A stretch of 64,000 nucleotides of DNA from Arthrobacter saudimassiliensis. GTDB taxonomy: Bacteria > Actinomycetota > Actinomycetes > Actinomycetales > Micrococcaceae. Shown here piece after piece: positions 52,478 to 60,584 of this stretch. A model generated the notes under the pieces. That model was not told where the DNA came from and searched no databases. It saw only the letters and a program-made list of their open reading frames with translations. How positions within the stretch are numbered: position 1 is the stretch's first letter; each line of letters starts with the position of its first letter. The translations under genes were made by a program, and so were the position numbers. Where the stretch lies: NCBI GenBank assembly GCA_900016675.1, contig LN483070.1, forward strand, positions 434,001 through 498,000, in the 5' to 3' direction.

Positions 52478-53143
52478 ATGTCACGCGTAGCCATCATCGG
52501 CGGCCACGGAAAGGTCGCGCTGCACCTGGCGAAGGACCTCACCGCGAGGGGCCACCAGGTCACGTCGCTGTTCCGCAATCCCGACCACGCGGCCGACGTC
52601 GAAGCCACCGGCGCCACCGCGGTCGTCGCGGACGTCGAGCACCTCTCCACCGAGGAGATCGCCGGCAGGCTGGCCGGCCAGGAGGCAGTGGTCTGGTCCG
52701 CGGGAGCCGGCGGAGGCTCCCCGGAACGGACCTATGCGGTGGACCGCGACGCCGCGATCCGCTCCATGGACGCCGCCCGGGCTGCGGGCGTGCGGCGGTA
52801 CGTGATGGTGTCCTACTTCGGTGCCGGCCCCGATCACGGCGTGCCCGAGGACAACGGTTTCTTCGCCTACGCCGAGGCCAAGGCGGCGGCCGACAAGCAC
52901 CTGCGCGGCAGCGGGCTGGACTGGACCATCCTCGGCCCCAGCGGGCTGACCATGGATCCGGGCACCGGAAAGATCGAAACCGGCCCCGGCGTCGAGGGCA
53001 GCCAGGTCTCGCGGGAGGATGTTGCCCTGGTGGCCGCGGAGGTGCTGGACCGCCCGGCCACCATCGGAAAGACGATCGAATTCAACAACGGCGCCACGCC
53101 GGTGGCGGAGGCCCTCGACGCGCTGGCGGACGGGGCCGACTGA
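52478..53143 (+). CDS. NAD(P)H-binding atypical SDR
   Basis: 221 aa. N-terminal cofactor loop RVAIIGGHGKVALHLAKDL (GGxGxxG variant) and SLFRNPDHAADV after strand 2. VRRYVMVSYFGAG and a YAEAKAAADK active-site-like stretch follow. Fits the NAD(P)H-binding (YwnB/NmrA-like) group of small SDRs. ATG 52478 has GGAAAGGA at good spacing. Redox or sensor role, unspecified. Confidence 0.87.
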   Translation: MSRVAIIGGHGKVALHLAKDLTARGHQVTSLFRNPDHAADVEATGATAVVADVEHLSTEEIAGRLAGQEAVVWSAGAGGGSPERTYAVDRDAAIRSMDAARAAGVRRYVMVSYFGAGPDHGVPEDNGFFAYAEAKAAADKHLRGSGLDWTILGPSGLTMDPGTGKIETGPGVEGSQVSREDVALVAAEVLDRPATIGKTIEFNNGATPVAEALDALADGAD

Positions 53144-53194
53144 GCCTGATGCCGTCGGCGCTCCGCGCCGCGCCGGTTCCTCCTGGCTCCCCGC

Positions 53195-54199
53195 CTAGGC
53201 CGAGGCCCGGCGCACCAGGGTGACCGGCGGCAGCCGGGCCTCGCCGGGCCCGACGGCATCCGGGCCGTCCGGGGCGCCGGCGGCTTCGGCGGCGGCGGGA
53301 GCCGCGAGCTGGGCAAACCGCCGGCCCAGGCGCCGGGCATCCACCCGCACGGTGGTCAGCGGCGGAACCGCCAGCGCCGCGAGCGGGATGTCCTCGGCGC
53401 CGATGACGGCCAGGTCGTCGGGAGCGGCGAGACCGCGGGCCGCAAGTCCGGAGAGCAGCGCGAAGGCGTATTCGTCGTCGAACGCGCAGACCGCGGTGAC
53501 CGGCTCCGTCCCCTGGCGCCACTGCGCGACGGCGGCCGCGGCCTGGACACTGTCCAGCTCCATCCGGATGACCGCAGGAGCCGGCAGCCCGAGCCGGGCG
53601 CAGGCGTCCTCCACCGCAGACTGACGGACTTTTGCCCGCCATTCGTAGCCCGCCGCGGCCGGCAGGGCCAGGCCCAGCCGGACATGCCCGGCGCCGGCCA
53701 GATGTGCGACCTGCTCCGCACCGATGCCCAGGTCCGGGGACAGCGGATCCTCCAGCTCGTCCTGCAGGCTCGCCACCGGGGTGCCGAAGGCGCGCAGTTC
53801 GGCCAGTTCCGCGGGATCCAGGGGCGTGGTGAGGATCAGGGCGGCCGGTGCCAGGGACCGCACCAGCGCGGCGGCGCCGCCCTGCGGCGGAAGCCGGTGT
53901 GCCAGCAGCCGCTGGCCGCGCCGCTCCACCTCCTCACTGGCGGCATCAAGCACCATGGCCAGCGCCTGGCCCAGCGGTTCGGGCGGCAGCAGCATCAGCA
54001 CCACATCGCTGCGGCCGCGGCGCAGGGTCCGGGCCGCCGTCGACGGCGTGTATCCCAGCGTCCGGGCGGCGGCGAGTACCCGGTCCCGGGTGGCGGCCGA
54101 GATGCTCTGCCCGGAACGGCCGTTAAGCACGTAGCTGACGGTGGCGCGGGAGACGCCGGCAGCCTGCGCGACGTCGGCCGAGGTGACCCTGCGCTCCAC
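53195..54199 (-). CDS. LacI-family transcriptional repressor
   Basis: 334 aa. The N-terminal HTH (RVTSADVAQAAGVSRATVSY, then VLNGR) with hinge helix RTLGYTPSTAARTLRRG is followed by a periplasmic-binding-type effector domain. VCAFDDEYAFALLSGLAARG and VIGAEDIPLAALAVPPLTTV (effector side) are typical. GTG 54199 is chosen because GGAGAGGGG precedes it; an ATG eight codons earlier lacks one. It faces the SDR-ADH operon across a 154-base gap that holds a palindrome, so it most likely controls that operon in response to a sugar or polyol. Confidence 0.92.
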   Translation of the reverse strand: MERRVTSADVAQAAGVSRATVSYVLNGRSGQSISAATRDRVLAAARTLGYTPSTAARTLRRGRSDVVLMLLPPEPLGQALAMVLDAASEEVERRGQRLLAHRLPPQGGAAALVRSLAPAALILTTPLDPAELAELRAFGTPVASLQDELEDPLSPDLGIGAEQVAHLAGAGHVRLGLALPAAAGYEWRAKVRQSAVEDACARLGLPAPAVIRMELDSVQAAAAVAQWRQGTEPVTAVCAFDDEYAFALLSGLAARGLAAPDDLAVIGAEDIPLAALAVPPLTTVRVDARRLGRRFAQLAAPAAAEAAGAPDGPDAVGPGEARLPPVTLVRRASA

Positions 54200-54256
54200 G
54201 TGCCGCCCCTCTCCAAAACGCAAAAATACGGGATTATGCTGCTCGGATTTCTCCGG

Positions 54257-54262
54257 TAATCT
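54257..54262 (+). promoter_or_regulatory. -10 box TAATCT of the SDR-ADH operon
   Basis: TAATCT about 90 bases before the GTG at 54354, just upstream of the palindromic operator. No strong -35 is visible. Confidence 0.35.
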
Positions 54263-54277
54263 GACGATACAGGCAAC

Positions 54278-54289
54278 TTACACGTGTAA
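54278..54289. promoter_or_regulatory. LacI-type operator TTACACGTGTAA
   Basis: Perfect 12-base palindrome with a central CG, as in most LacI-family operators. It lies about 16 bases after the TAATCT box, where a bound repressor would block initiation or elongation. A GC-rich second dyad (GTTGC..GCAAC, 54296-54309) follows. Confidence 0.6.
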
Positions 54290-54353
54290 CCCGGGGTTGC
54301 CTGCGCAACGGCCGCGCAACCACGGCCGTCTCATCGACCGAAAGGACCGGCAC

Positions 54354-55352
54354 GTGGCCAACCAGCCCATCACCGCCCAAAACACCGTCCAGCAGTGGCT
54401 CGACCACCCGGCGGGCGGCCCCGCCATCCGCGGCCTGCTTGCCCAGGCCGGCAGCGACGAATCCACGCTCGGCCCGGCGCTGACCCTGAAGCTGCAGCAG
54501 CTGGTGGACCTCAGCCAGGGCAAGTTCCCGCAGGCCGCCGTGGACGAGCTGGTCCTAGCAGCCAACGGCGGCGTCGTGCCGGAGACCGCCGCAGCCGAAC
54601 TGCCGACCGTGCCGGGCCGCTTCGACGGCAGGACGGTGATCGTCACCGGCGCCGGCGGCGGCATCGGCCGGGCCACCGCGGCCCGCATCGTCCGGGAGGG
54701 CGGACGGGTCATTGCCGTCGACATTGCCGAGGGCAAAATCAAGGAAATGGCCGACGAACTCGGCGACGCCGTCGTTCCGGTCGCGGCGGACCTGACCGAT
54801 CTGTCCGCCATCGACCGCATTGTCGCCGCCGCCGGCGGGCAGGTCGATGCACTGGCCAACGTGGCCGGCATCAACGATGACTTCTCCCCGCTGCACGAGG
54901 TCACCGACGCCATGTGGCAGAAGATCTTCGCCGTGAACGTGGACGGCCTGGTCCGCCTGACCCGCGCCGTGCTGCCGGGCATGCTCGAGGCCGGCAAGGG
55001 CTCGATCGTGAACGTCACCTCCGAGGCCGGCCTGCGCGGCTCCGCCTCCGGCGTCGCCTACACCGCCTCCAAGCACGCCGTCGTCGGCATCACCCGCAGC
55101 ACCGCGTTCATGTATGCCCGCGAAGGCGTACGCGTGAACGCCGTGGCTCCGGGCGGCGTCGCCACCGGCATCCCCATGGGCGGGGCGACCAGCGAGTACG
55201 GCGAGGCCCGCCTGGCCCCGGCCCGCGTGAACATTCCCGGCATCGCCTCCGCCGAGGACCTGGCCGCGTCCATCACCTTCCTGCTGTCCGACGACGCGGT
55301 GAACATCAACGGCGCCATCCTGCCCTCCGACGGCGGCTGGTCCGCGGTCTAG
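54354..55352 (+). CDS. SDR oxidoreductase with an extra N-terminal helical domain
   Basis: 332 aa. The C-terminal ~245 residues are a classical SDR: TVIVTGAGGGIGRATAARIV, DLTDLSAIDR, ANVAGIND, and catalytic YTASK with Ser in NVTSEAG. About 85 residues precede it, mostly helical (NTVQQWLDHPAGGPAIRGLL, then LVDLSQGKFPQAAVDELVL), which classical SDRs lack. Similar WLxxPxGGP segments occur, as I recall, at the ends of some actinobacterial glycoside hydrolases. GTG 54354 has AAAGGA upstream and is the only good start, so the extension is translated. 27 bases before the dehydrogenase gene. Confidence 0.85.
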   Translation: MANQPITAQNTVQQWLDHPAGGPAIRGLLAQAGSDESTLGPALTLKLQQLVDLSQGKFPQAAVDELVLAANGGVVPETAAAELPTVPGRFDGRTVIVTGAGGGIGRATAARIVREGGRVIAVDIAEGKIKEMADELGDAVVPVAADLTDLSAIDRIVAAAGGQVDALANVAGINDDFSPLHEVTDAMWQKIFAVNVDGLVRLTRAVLPGMLEAGKGSIVNVTSEAGLRGSASGVAYTASKHAVVGITRSTAFMYAREGVRVNAVAPGGVATGIPMGGATSEYGEARLAPARVNIPGIASAEDLAASITFLLSDDAVNINGAILPSDGGWSAV

Positions 55353-55378
55353 CCGTGAAAAGAGATGGGGAGAACACG

Positions 55379-56395
55379 ATGAAATCCGTCCACGTCACCG
55401 GCCCGGGTACCAATGAATGGGTGGAGGTGGACCGCCCTGTTGCCGGCCCACATGATGTGCTGCTGAAGATGAAGGCCTGCGGCATCTGCGGCTCCGACGC
55501 GATGTACAGCCACATGGGCGGCATCCCGCCGCGCCAAGGTGCCACCCCGCTCGGACATGAACCGGCCGCGGAAGTCGCTGAAGTCGGTGCCGAAGTGGAG
55601 GGCTTCACCGTCGGCGACCACGTGGTCATCGACACCATGGCCTTCACGGACGGGCTGCTGGGCAGCGGCGGCGCCCAGGGCGGGCTGTCCGAGTACGTGC
55701 TGGTGCGGGACGCGGTGCCGGGCCGACAGCTGCGGGTCATTCCCGAGGAGATTCCGTGGGAGGTGGCGGCGCTCAACGAGCCGATGGCCGTGGCTTACCA
55801 CGCCGTGAACCGCACCGACCCCAAGCCCGGCGACAAAGTGGTGATCTTCGGCGCCGGCCCGATCGGGCTCGGCGCTGTCCTGGGCTACCGCCGCCGGGGC
55901 GCCTCGCACATCGTGGTGGTCGACATCATTCCCTCGCGCCTGAAGAAGGCCCTGGAGGTCGGGGCCGACGCAGTGATCAACTCGGCCGAGGAGGACGTCG
56001 CCGCCCGCCTGGTCGAACTCCACGGGGACGGCGCCACCATGATGGTGCGCGGCGTCCGCTCCGGTACCGACATCTTCCTCGATGCGGCCGGCGCCCCGGT
56101 GGTGCCGCAGACCGTGGCCGGTGTCGCGAAGTCCGGCGCGGTGCTTGGCATCGTCGCGGTCCACAAGAAGCCCGTCGAGCTGGACTTCGGCTCCATCCTC
56201 ACCACGGAGCTGACGATCGTCTTCGCGATGGGCTACCCGACGGAGATCTTCGAGGTCACCGACGACATCATCGAGAACTGGCGGAAGTACGCGCTGATCA
56301 TCAGCGACGTGCTGCCCTTCGAGCGCTCCCTCGAGGCGCTGGAACTGGCGCAGACTCCCGGCGCCGCCGACAAGGTCGTCGTCCACTTCGACTGA
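55379..56395 (+). CDS. zinc-binding alcohol/polyol dehydrogenase (MDR superfamily)
   Basis: 338 aa. Catalytic zinc ligands are Cys in KACGICGSDAMY and His/Glu in LGHEPAAEV. The cofactor loop is VVIFGAGPIGLGAVLG, followed by VVVDIIPSRLKKALEVGAD (acidic residue after strand 2 favours NAD). As in the enzyme at 51360, the structural-zinc cysteines are absent (VIDTMAFTDGLLGSGG). Related to polyol, threonine and butanediol dehydrogenases. ATG 55379 with GGGGAG upstream. Second gene of the LacI-controlled operon. Confidence 0.9.
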   Translation: MKSVHVTGPGTNEWVEVDRPVAGPHDVLLKMKACGICGSDAMYSHMGGIPPRQGATPLGHEPAAEVAEVGAEVEGFTVGDHVVIDTMAFTDGLLGSGGAQGGLSEYVLVRDAVPGRQLRVIPEEIPWEVAALNEPMAVAYHAVNRTDPKPGDKVVIFGAGPIGLGAVLGYRRRGASHIVVVDIIPSRLKKALEVGADAVINSAEEDVAARLVELHGDGATMMVRGVRSGTDIFLDAAGAPVVPQTVAGVAKSGAVLGIVAVHKKPVELDFGSILTTELTIVFAMGYPTEIFEVTDDIIENWRKYALIISDVLPFERSLEALELAQTPGAADKVVVHFD

Positions 56396-56416
56396 CCGTT
56401 CGGTCAACCGCAGCCA

Positions 56417-56469
56417 GCACGACGGCGGCCGGTTCCCTTTCGCTGGAAGGGGACCGGCCGCCGTCGTGC
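56417..56469. terminator. long bidirectional terminator hairpin (copy 1)
   Basis: About 20 pairs: GCACGACGGCGGCCGG (from 56417) with CCGGCCGCCGTCGTGC (to 56469). Lies between the convergent dehydrogenase and HxlR genes. Its core is nearly repeated at 57417-57455. Confidence 0.75.
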
Positions 56470-56486
56470 GTTAAGGCGTCCCGCCG

Positions 56487-56912
56487 TCAGGGCATAGCGA
56501 ATCCGCTCCGGCGCTCCTCCTCGTCGTCGAAGCGGTCCCTGGCCTCACGCACCGCCGCCATATTCACCGATGTCCATCCCAGCAGGGCGTCAATCAGCTC
56601 CTGCAGCGTCTTGCCGAGCGCAGTGAGGCGGTATTCCACTGCCACCGGCCGGGTCTGCACCACGGCCCGCTCCACCATGCCGTTGCGCTCCAGCCGTCGA
56701 AGGGTGGCGGTCAGGGGCTTCTGGGTGACGGTCGGGATTGCCCGCCGCAGCCCGTTGAAGCGCAGCGGCTGCTCACACAGCTTGTCCAGCACCAGCAGGG
56801 ACCACTTGTCGAGCAGCTGGTCCAACAGTTCCCGCTGCTCGGGGCTGACCTGGGAATGCACCACGGGATCGGCGGCAGCGGGAACGGCGCTGGCGGGGAA
56901 GGTATCCGGCAT
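56487..56912 (-). CDS. HxlR-family transcriptional regulator
   Basis: 141 aa winged-helix HTH. The family core is DKWSLLVLDKLCEQPLRFNG (Cys retained), RAIPTVTQKPLTATLRRLER and NGMVERAVVQTRPVAVEYRL. HxlR proteins usually control one divergently transcribed gene, here the RidA-like gene at 56989. ATG 56912 follows a -10 box. A longer in-frame start overlaps the neighbour's promoter. Confidence 0.9.
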   Translation of the reverse strand: MPDTFPASAVPAAADPVVHSQVSPEQRELLDQLLDKWSLLVLDKLCEQPLRFNGLRRAIPTVTQKPLTATLRRLERNGMVERAVVQTRPVAVEYRLTALGKTLQELIDALLGWTSVNMAAVREARDRFDDEEERRSGFAMP

Positions 56913-56919
56913 GACACCT

Positions 56920-56925
56920 AGTCTC
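56920..56925 (-). promoter_or_regulatory. leaderless -10 box GAGACT of the HxlR gene
   Basis: GAGACT then seven bases and the ATG on the minus strand. Compare AAGACT before ligD. Confidence 0.35.
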
Positions 56926-56988
56926 GTTGAAGCTCCTTTCGCGGGCCAAGTAGAAACAAGGTCCAGCTTCCCGTCAGAAAGGACCGTC

Positions 56989-57399
56989 ATGACCGTCACG
57001 ATGCACAGCCCCGAGGGCATGTTCCAACCCGTCCCCTACCATCACGTCTCCGTGGCATCGGGCACCCCCCACGTTCACGTTGCCGGGCAGATCGCCCGGG
57101 ACGGCGAGGGCAACCGGCTCGCACCGGGGGATCTGAAGGAACAGACCGCCATCGCCCTGCGCAACACCGCCCGCGGCCTTGCCGGCGCCGGTGCGGACTT
57201 CTCCGATGTGGTGCGGCTGCGCTTCTTCGCCGTGCAGTGGCATCCGGACAAGATGGGCGACTTCCTGGCGGGCATCGACAGCGTGGTGGAGGAACTGAAC
57301 CTTCCGCAGCCGCTGCCGCCGCTGTCCTTCATCGGTGTCGACTACCTGTTCGAGCCGGACGTGCTCATCGAGGTGGAGGCCTACGCGGTGCTCGACTGA
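56989..57399 (+). CDS. RidA-family protein
   Basis: 136 aa. Rid/YjgF fold: VSVASGTPHVHVAGQIARDG, then LKEQTAIALRNTARGLAGAG and ADFSDVVRLRFFAVQW. The Arg that marks true enamine deaminases is not clearly placed at the C-terminus (FEPDVLIEVEAYAVLD lacks the R of RVEVEAIA), so this may be a non-deaminating Rid subgroup. AAAGGA before the ATG. Likely target of the HxlR regulator. Confidence 0.88.
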   Translation: MTVTMHSPEGMFQPVPYHHVSVASGTPHVHVAGQIARDGEGNRLAPGDLKEQTAIALRNTARGLAGAGADFSDVVRLRFFAVQWHPDKMGDFLAGIDSVVEELNLPQPLPPLSFIGVDYLFEPDVLIEVEAYAVLD

Positions 57400-57416
57400 G
57401 GCAGGGCGCGGACGAG

Positions 57417-57455
57417 GGCGGCCGGTCCCCTTCTCTCGGAGGAGAACCGGCCGCC
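57417..57455. terminator. bidirectional terminator hairpin (copy 2)
   Basis: GGCGGCCGGT (57417-57426) pairs with ACCGGCCGCC (57446-57455), with inner CTTCTC/GAGGAG pairing. Serves the convergent RidA and SRPBCC genes. Confidence 0.7.
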
Positions 57456-57475
57456 GTCGTTCGCAGCAGGGGCTG

Positions 57476-57943
57476 CTAGGCCCCGGATACCGCCGCGGCC
57501 AGCTTGTTCAGCGACTCCTCCAGCTGGTCCTTGGAGACCATCGGGAAGGCGACTTTCTTCAGGGTCTCCTTGTCCGTGACGTTGGACCAGTCATAGGTGA
57601 GCGTGACCTCGGTGGAGTCCGGGCCCAGGTCCTGCAGCTCCCAGATCCACTGCCAGCCCTTGGGTTCGGTGCCCGCCGGAGCAGTCTGCCAGGCGATCAG
57701 CTTCTTGGGGTCGAACCCGGTGACGTGGTTTTCGGTCTTGTAGTCCCCCATCTTGTCGTTGTGCATGTTCATGGTGAACACATCGCCCACCGCCGAAATG
57801 CGGTCGGTCTTCTCATCCGAAACCACCATGCCGGAGCCGTCCAGTTCGTGGTGCCGCTCCGGGTTGGACAGCAGCCGGAAAATGTCTTCCGCCGATGCGT
57901 CGATCACCCGGGTGACTACCACGTTCGTCTGCTCACCTGACAT
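57476..57943 (-). CDS. SRPBCC (START-like) domain protein
   Basis: 155 aa helix-grip fold. TRVIDASAEDIFRLLSNPER at the start, DVFTMNMHNDKMGDYKTENH and GWQWIWELQDLGPDSTEVTL are typical of polyketide_cyc2/AHSA1-like proteins that bind small hydrophobic ligands. One domain, no signal peptide. ATG 57943 with AAAAGGAGA. Ligand unknown. Confidence 0.87.
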   Translation of the reverse strand: MSGEQTNVVVTRVIDASAEDIFRLLSNPERHHELDGSGMVVSDEKTDRISAVGDVFTMNMHNDKMGDYKTENHVTGFDPKKLIAWQTAPAGTEPKGWQWIWELQDLGPDSTEVTLTYDWSNVTDKETLKKVAFPMVSKDQLEESLNKLAAAVSGA

Positions 57944-58025
57944 ACGTTGATCTCCTTTTCGTCGGTTTTTCTTGCGTCCGACGGCGCGGGGCCGCCGAAG
58001 ATTCGTGCCGGGCCGGTCGGCGGTC

Positions 58026-60530
58026 TCAGCCCGGAGTGTCTGCTTCCGCCTCCTGCAGGTTCCAGCCGGAGATGTAGGGCGGATCCTGGCCTTCGTCGCG
58101 GGTGTACTGCCGGGCGCGCAGCCGCTCGTCCTGCAGCCGCTGGCGCAGCGGCGCTTGCCGCTCCCCCAATCCGGGCACCCGGTCCAGTACGTCGATGGCC
58201 AGCTGGAACCGGTCGATCTGGTTCAGCATCGCCATGTCGAAGGGCGTGGTGGTGGTGCCCTCCTCCTTGTAGCCGCGCACGTGCAGGTTGGCGTGGTTGG
58301 TGCGGCGGTAGGTCAGCCGGTGGATCAGCCACGGATAGCCGTGGTAGGCGAAGATGATCGCCTTGTCCTTGGTGAAGAGCGTGTCGAAGTCCCGGTCCGG
58401 CAGCCCGTGCGGATGCTCCGCCGGATCCTGCAGCCGCATCAGGTCCACCACGTTGACCACCCGGATCCGCAGGTCCGGCAGGTTCTCCTTCAGCAGCGCG
58501 GCCGCGGCCACCGTTTCCAGGGTGGGCACGTCGCCGGCGCAGGCCATCACGACGTCGGGCTCCCCGGCGGACGCGGGATTGGCCGGCTCGCTGCCGGCGA
58601 AGTCCCAGATGCCGATGCCGCGCTGCACATGCAGCAGCGCCTGCTGAGGGTCCAGCCAGGCCGGCGCGGGCTGCTTGCCGGAGACCACCACGTTCACCCG
58701 GTCCCGGGTACCGAGGATGTGCTCGGTGACCGCGAGCAGGGTGTTCGCGTCCGGCGGCAGGTACACGCGGATCACGTCCGCCTTCTTGTTCACCACGTGG
58801 TCAATGAAGCCGGGATCCTGGTGCGAGAACCCGTTGTGGTCCTGCTGCCAGACGTGGCTGGAGAGCAGGTAGTTCAGCGACGCGATGGGCTGCCGCCACG
58901 CCAGTTCGCGGCTGACCTTCAGCCATTTGGCGTGCTGGTTGAACATCGAGTCGACGATGTGCACAAACGCCTCATAGCAGTTGAAGACCCCGTGCCGGCC
59001 GGTGAGCAGGTAGCCCTCCAGCCAGCCCTCGCAGAGGTGTTCGGAGAGCACCTCCGCCACCCGCCCGCTGCGGGCCAGGTGCTCGTCGACGGCGTCGATG
59101 CGCTGCTGCCAGACCTTGTCGGTGACGTCGTAGACGGCCTGCAGCCGGTTCGATGCCGTCTCGTCCGGGCCGAAGATCCGGAAGGTGGAGGGATTGAGCC
59201 GGATGATTTCGCGCAGGTACCCGCCCAGGTTGATCATCGGGCTGACCCGGTCGGCGCCGGGGCTCCCGACGGCGACGGCGTGGTCCGCGTAGGCGGGCAG
59301 GCGCAGGTCCTGCAGCAGCCGGCCGCCGTTGGCGTACGGGGTGGCGCTCATCCGCAGCTCCCCCGCCGGGGCCAGGACGGCGATCTCCTCCCGCAGCCGG
59401 CCGGCGTCGTCGAACAGCTCCTGCGGCCGGTAGGAGCGCATCCACTCCTCGAGCTGGGCCAGGTGCTCCGGGTTGTCGTGGATCTCGGACAGCGGCACCT
59501 GGTGGGCCCGCCAGGTGCCCTCCACCTGCTGTCCGTCGACCTTGCGCGGCCCGGTCCAGCCCTTGGGTGAGCGAAGCACGATCATCGGCCAGACCGGGGC
59601 ACCCGCGCCGGCGGGCGCATCACCGGCATCCGGGAGCGGCGTCTCCGCGTCCGGCGGCGTCTGCCCGGAACGGTACCGGGCCTGGATGGCGTGGATCTCC
59701 CCGACGCAGGCGGCCAGGGCGGCGGCGAAGTCCTCGTGCGCCTGCTCCACGGCGTCCGGGTCCTCGACGGTGACGAAGTAGGGCCGGTAGCCGTAGCCTT
59801 CCAGGAGCTTGGTCAGCTGCTCTTCGGGCATCCGGGACAGGATGGTCGGGTTGGCGATCTTGTACCCGTTCAGGTGCAGGATCGGCAGCACCGCGCCGTC
59901 GGCGGCCGGGTCCAGGAAGCTGTTGGAGTGCCAGCTGGCGGCCAGCGGGCCGGTCTCCGCCTCGCCGTCGCCGATGACGGTGGCGGCGATCAGGTCCGGG
60001 TTGTCGAACACGGCGCCGTAGGCGTGCGCCAGCGAGTAGCCCAGTTCGCCGCCCTCGTGGATGGAGCCCGGGGTCTCCGGGGCGGCGTGGCTCGGAATCC
60101 CGCCGGGATAGGAGAACTGCCGGAACAGGGTGGCCAGGCCCGCCTCGTCCAGCCCGACGTGGCTGTAGATCTCGGAGTAGGTGCCCTCCAGCCAGGCGTT
60201 GGCGACGTTGGCCGGGCCGCCGTGGCCGGGGCCGGTGATGAACAGGAACGGCTGCCCGGTGGCGCGGATCAGCCGGTTCAGGTGCGCGTAGATGAAGTTC
60301 AGGCCCGGGGTGGTGCCCCAGTGGCCGAGCAGCCGGGCCTTGACGTCGGCGGCCTCCAGCGGGCGGCGCAGCAGCGGGTTCTCCCGCAGATAGATCTGCC
60401 CGGCGGAGAGGTAATTCGCCGCCCGCCACCAGGCGTCCACCTCGGCCAGCTCCCCGGCGGGCACGGGTGCGGTGCCGGGCAGCGGGTCGGTCACGGTTCC
60501 GGCCGGGGTGCCGGTGCCGGGCTCGCTCAT
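58026..60530 (-). CDS. xfp: xylulose-5-phosphate/fructose-6-phosphate phosphoketolase
   Basis: 834 aa thiamine-diphosphate enzyme. Splits xylulose 5-phosphate or fructose 6-phosphate with phosphate to acetyl phosphate plus glyceraldehyde 3- or erythrose 4-phosphate. [35 protein letters not shown], the TPP motif [17 protein letters not shown], and [13 protein letters not shown] are diagnostic. [20 protein letters not shown] C-terminus (here [20 protein letters not shown]). Acetate kinase and phosphotransacetylase are not in the window. AAGGAG precedes the ATG. 54 bases after ligD with no terminator between, so co-transcription is possible. Confidence 0.95.
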   Translation of the reverse strand: MSEPGTGTPAGTVTDPLPGTAPVPAGELAEVDAWWRAANYLSAGQIYLRENPLLRRPLEAADVKARLLGHWGTTPGLNFIYAHLNRLIRATGQPFLFITGPGHGGPANVANAWLEGTYSEIYSHVGLDEAGLATLFRQFSYPGGIPSHAAPETPGSIHEGGELGYSLAHAYGAVFDNPDLIAATVIGDGEAETGPLAASWHSNSFLDPAADGAVLPILHLNGYKIANPTILSRMPEEQLTKLLEGYGYRPYFVTVEDPDAVEQAHEDFAAALAACVGEIHAIQARYRSGQTPPDAETPLPDAGDAPAGAGAPVWPMIVLRSPKGWTGPRKVDGQQVEGTWRAHQVPLSEIHDNPEHLAQLEEWMRSYRPQELFDDAGRLREEIAVLAPAGELRMSATPYANGGRLLQDLRLPAYADHAVAVGSPGADRVSPMINLGGYLREIIRLNPSTFRIFGPDETASNRLQAVYDVTDKVWQQRIDAVDEHLARSGRVAEVLSEHLCEGWLEGYLLTGRHGVFNCYEAFVHIVDSMFNQHAKWLKVSRELAWRQPIASLNYLLSSHVWQQDHNGFSHQDPGFIDHVVNKKADVIRVYLPPDANTLLAVTEHILGTRDRVNVVVSGKQPAPAWLDPQQALLHVQRGIGIWDFAGSEPANPASAGEPDVVMACAGDVPTLETVAAAALLKENLPDLRIRVVNVVDLMRLQDPAEHPHGLPDRDFDTLFTKDKAIIFAYHGYPWLIHRLTYRRTNHANLHVRGYKEEGTTTTPFDMAMLNQIDRFQLAIDVLDRVPGLGERQAPLRQRLQDERLRARQYTRDEGQDPPYISGWNLQEAEADTPG

Positions 60531-60584
60531 GGTCAGCTCCTTCGTTGGGGTCGGGGGTGCTGAAGACAGTCGGTTCGGGTTCCG

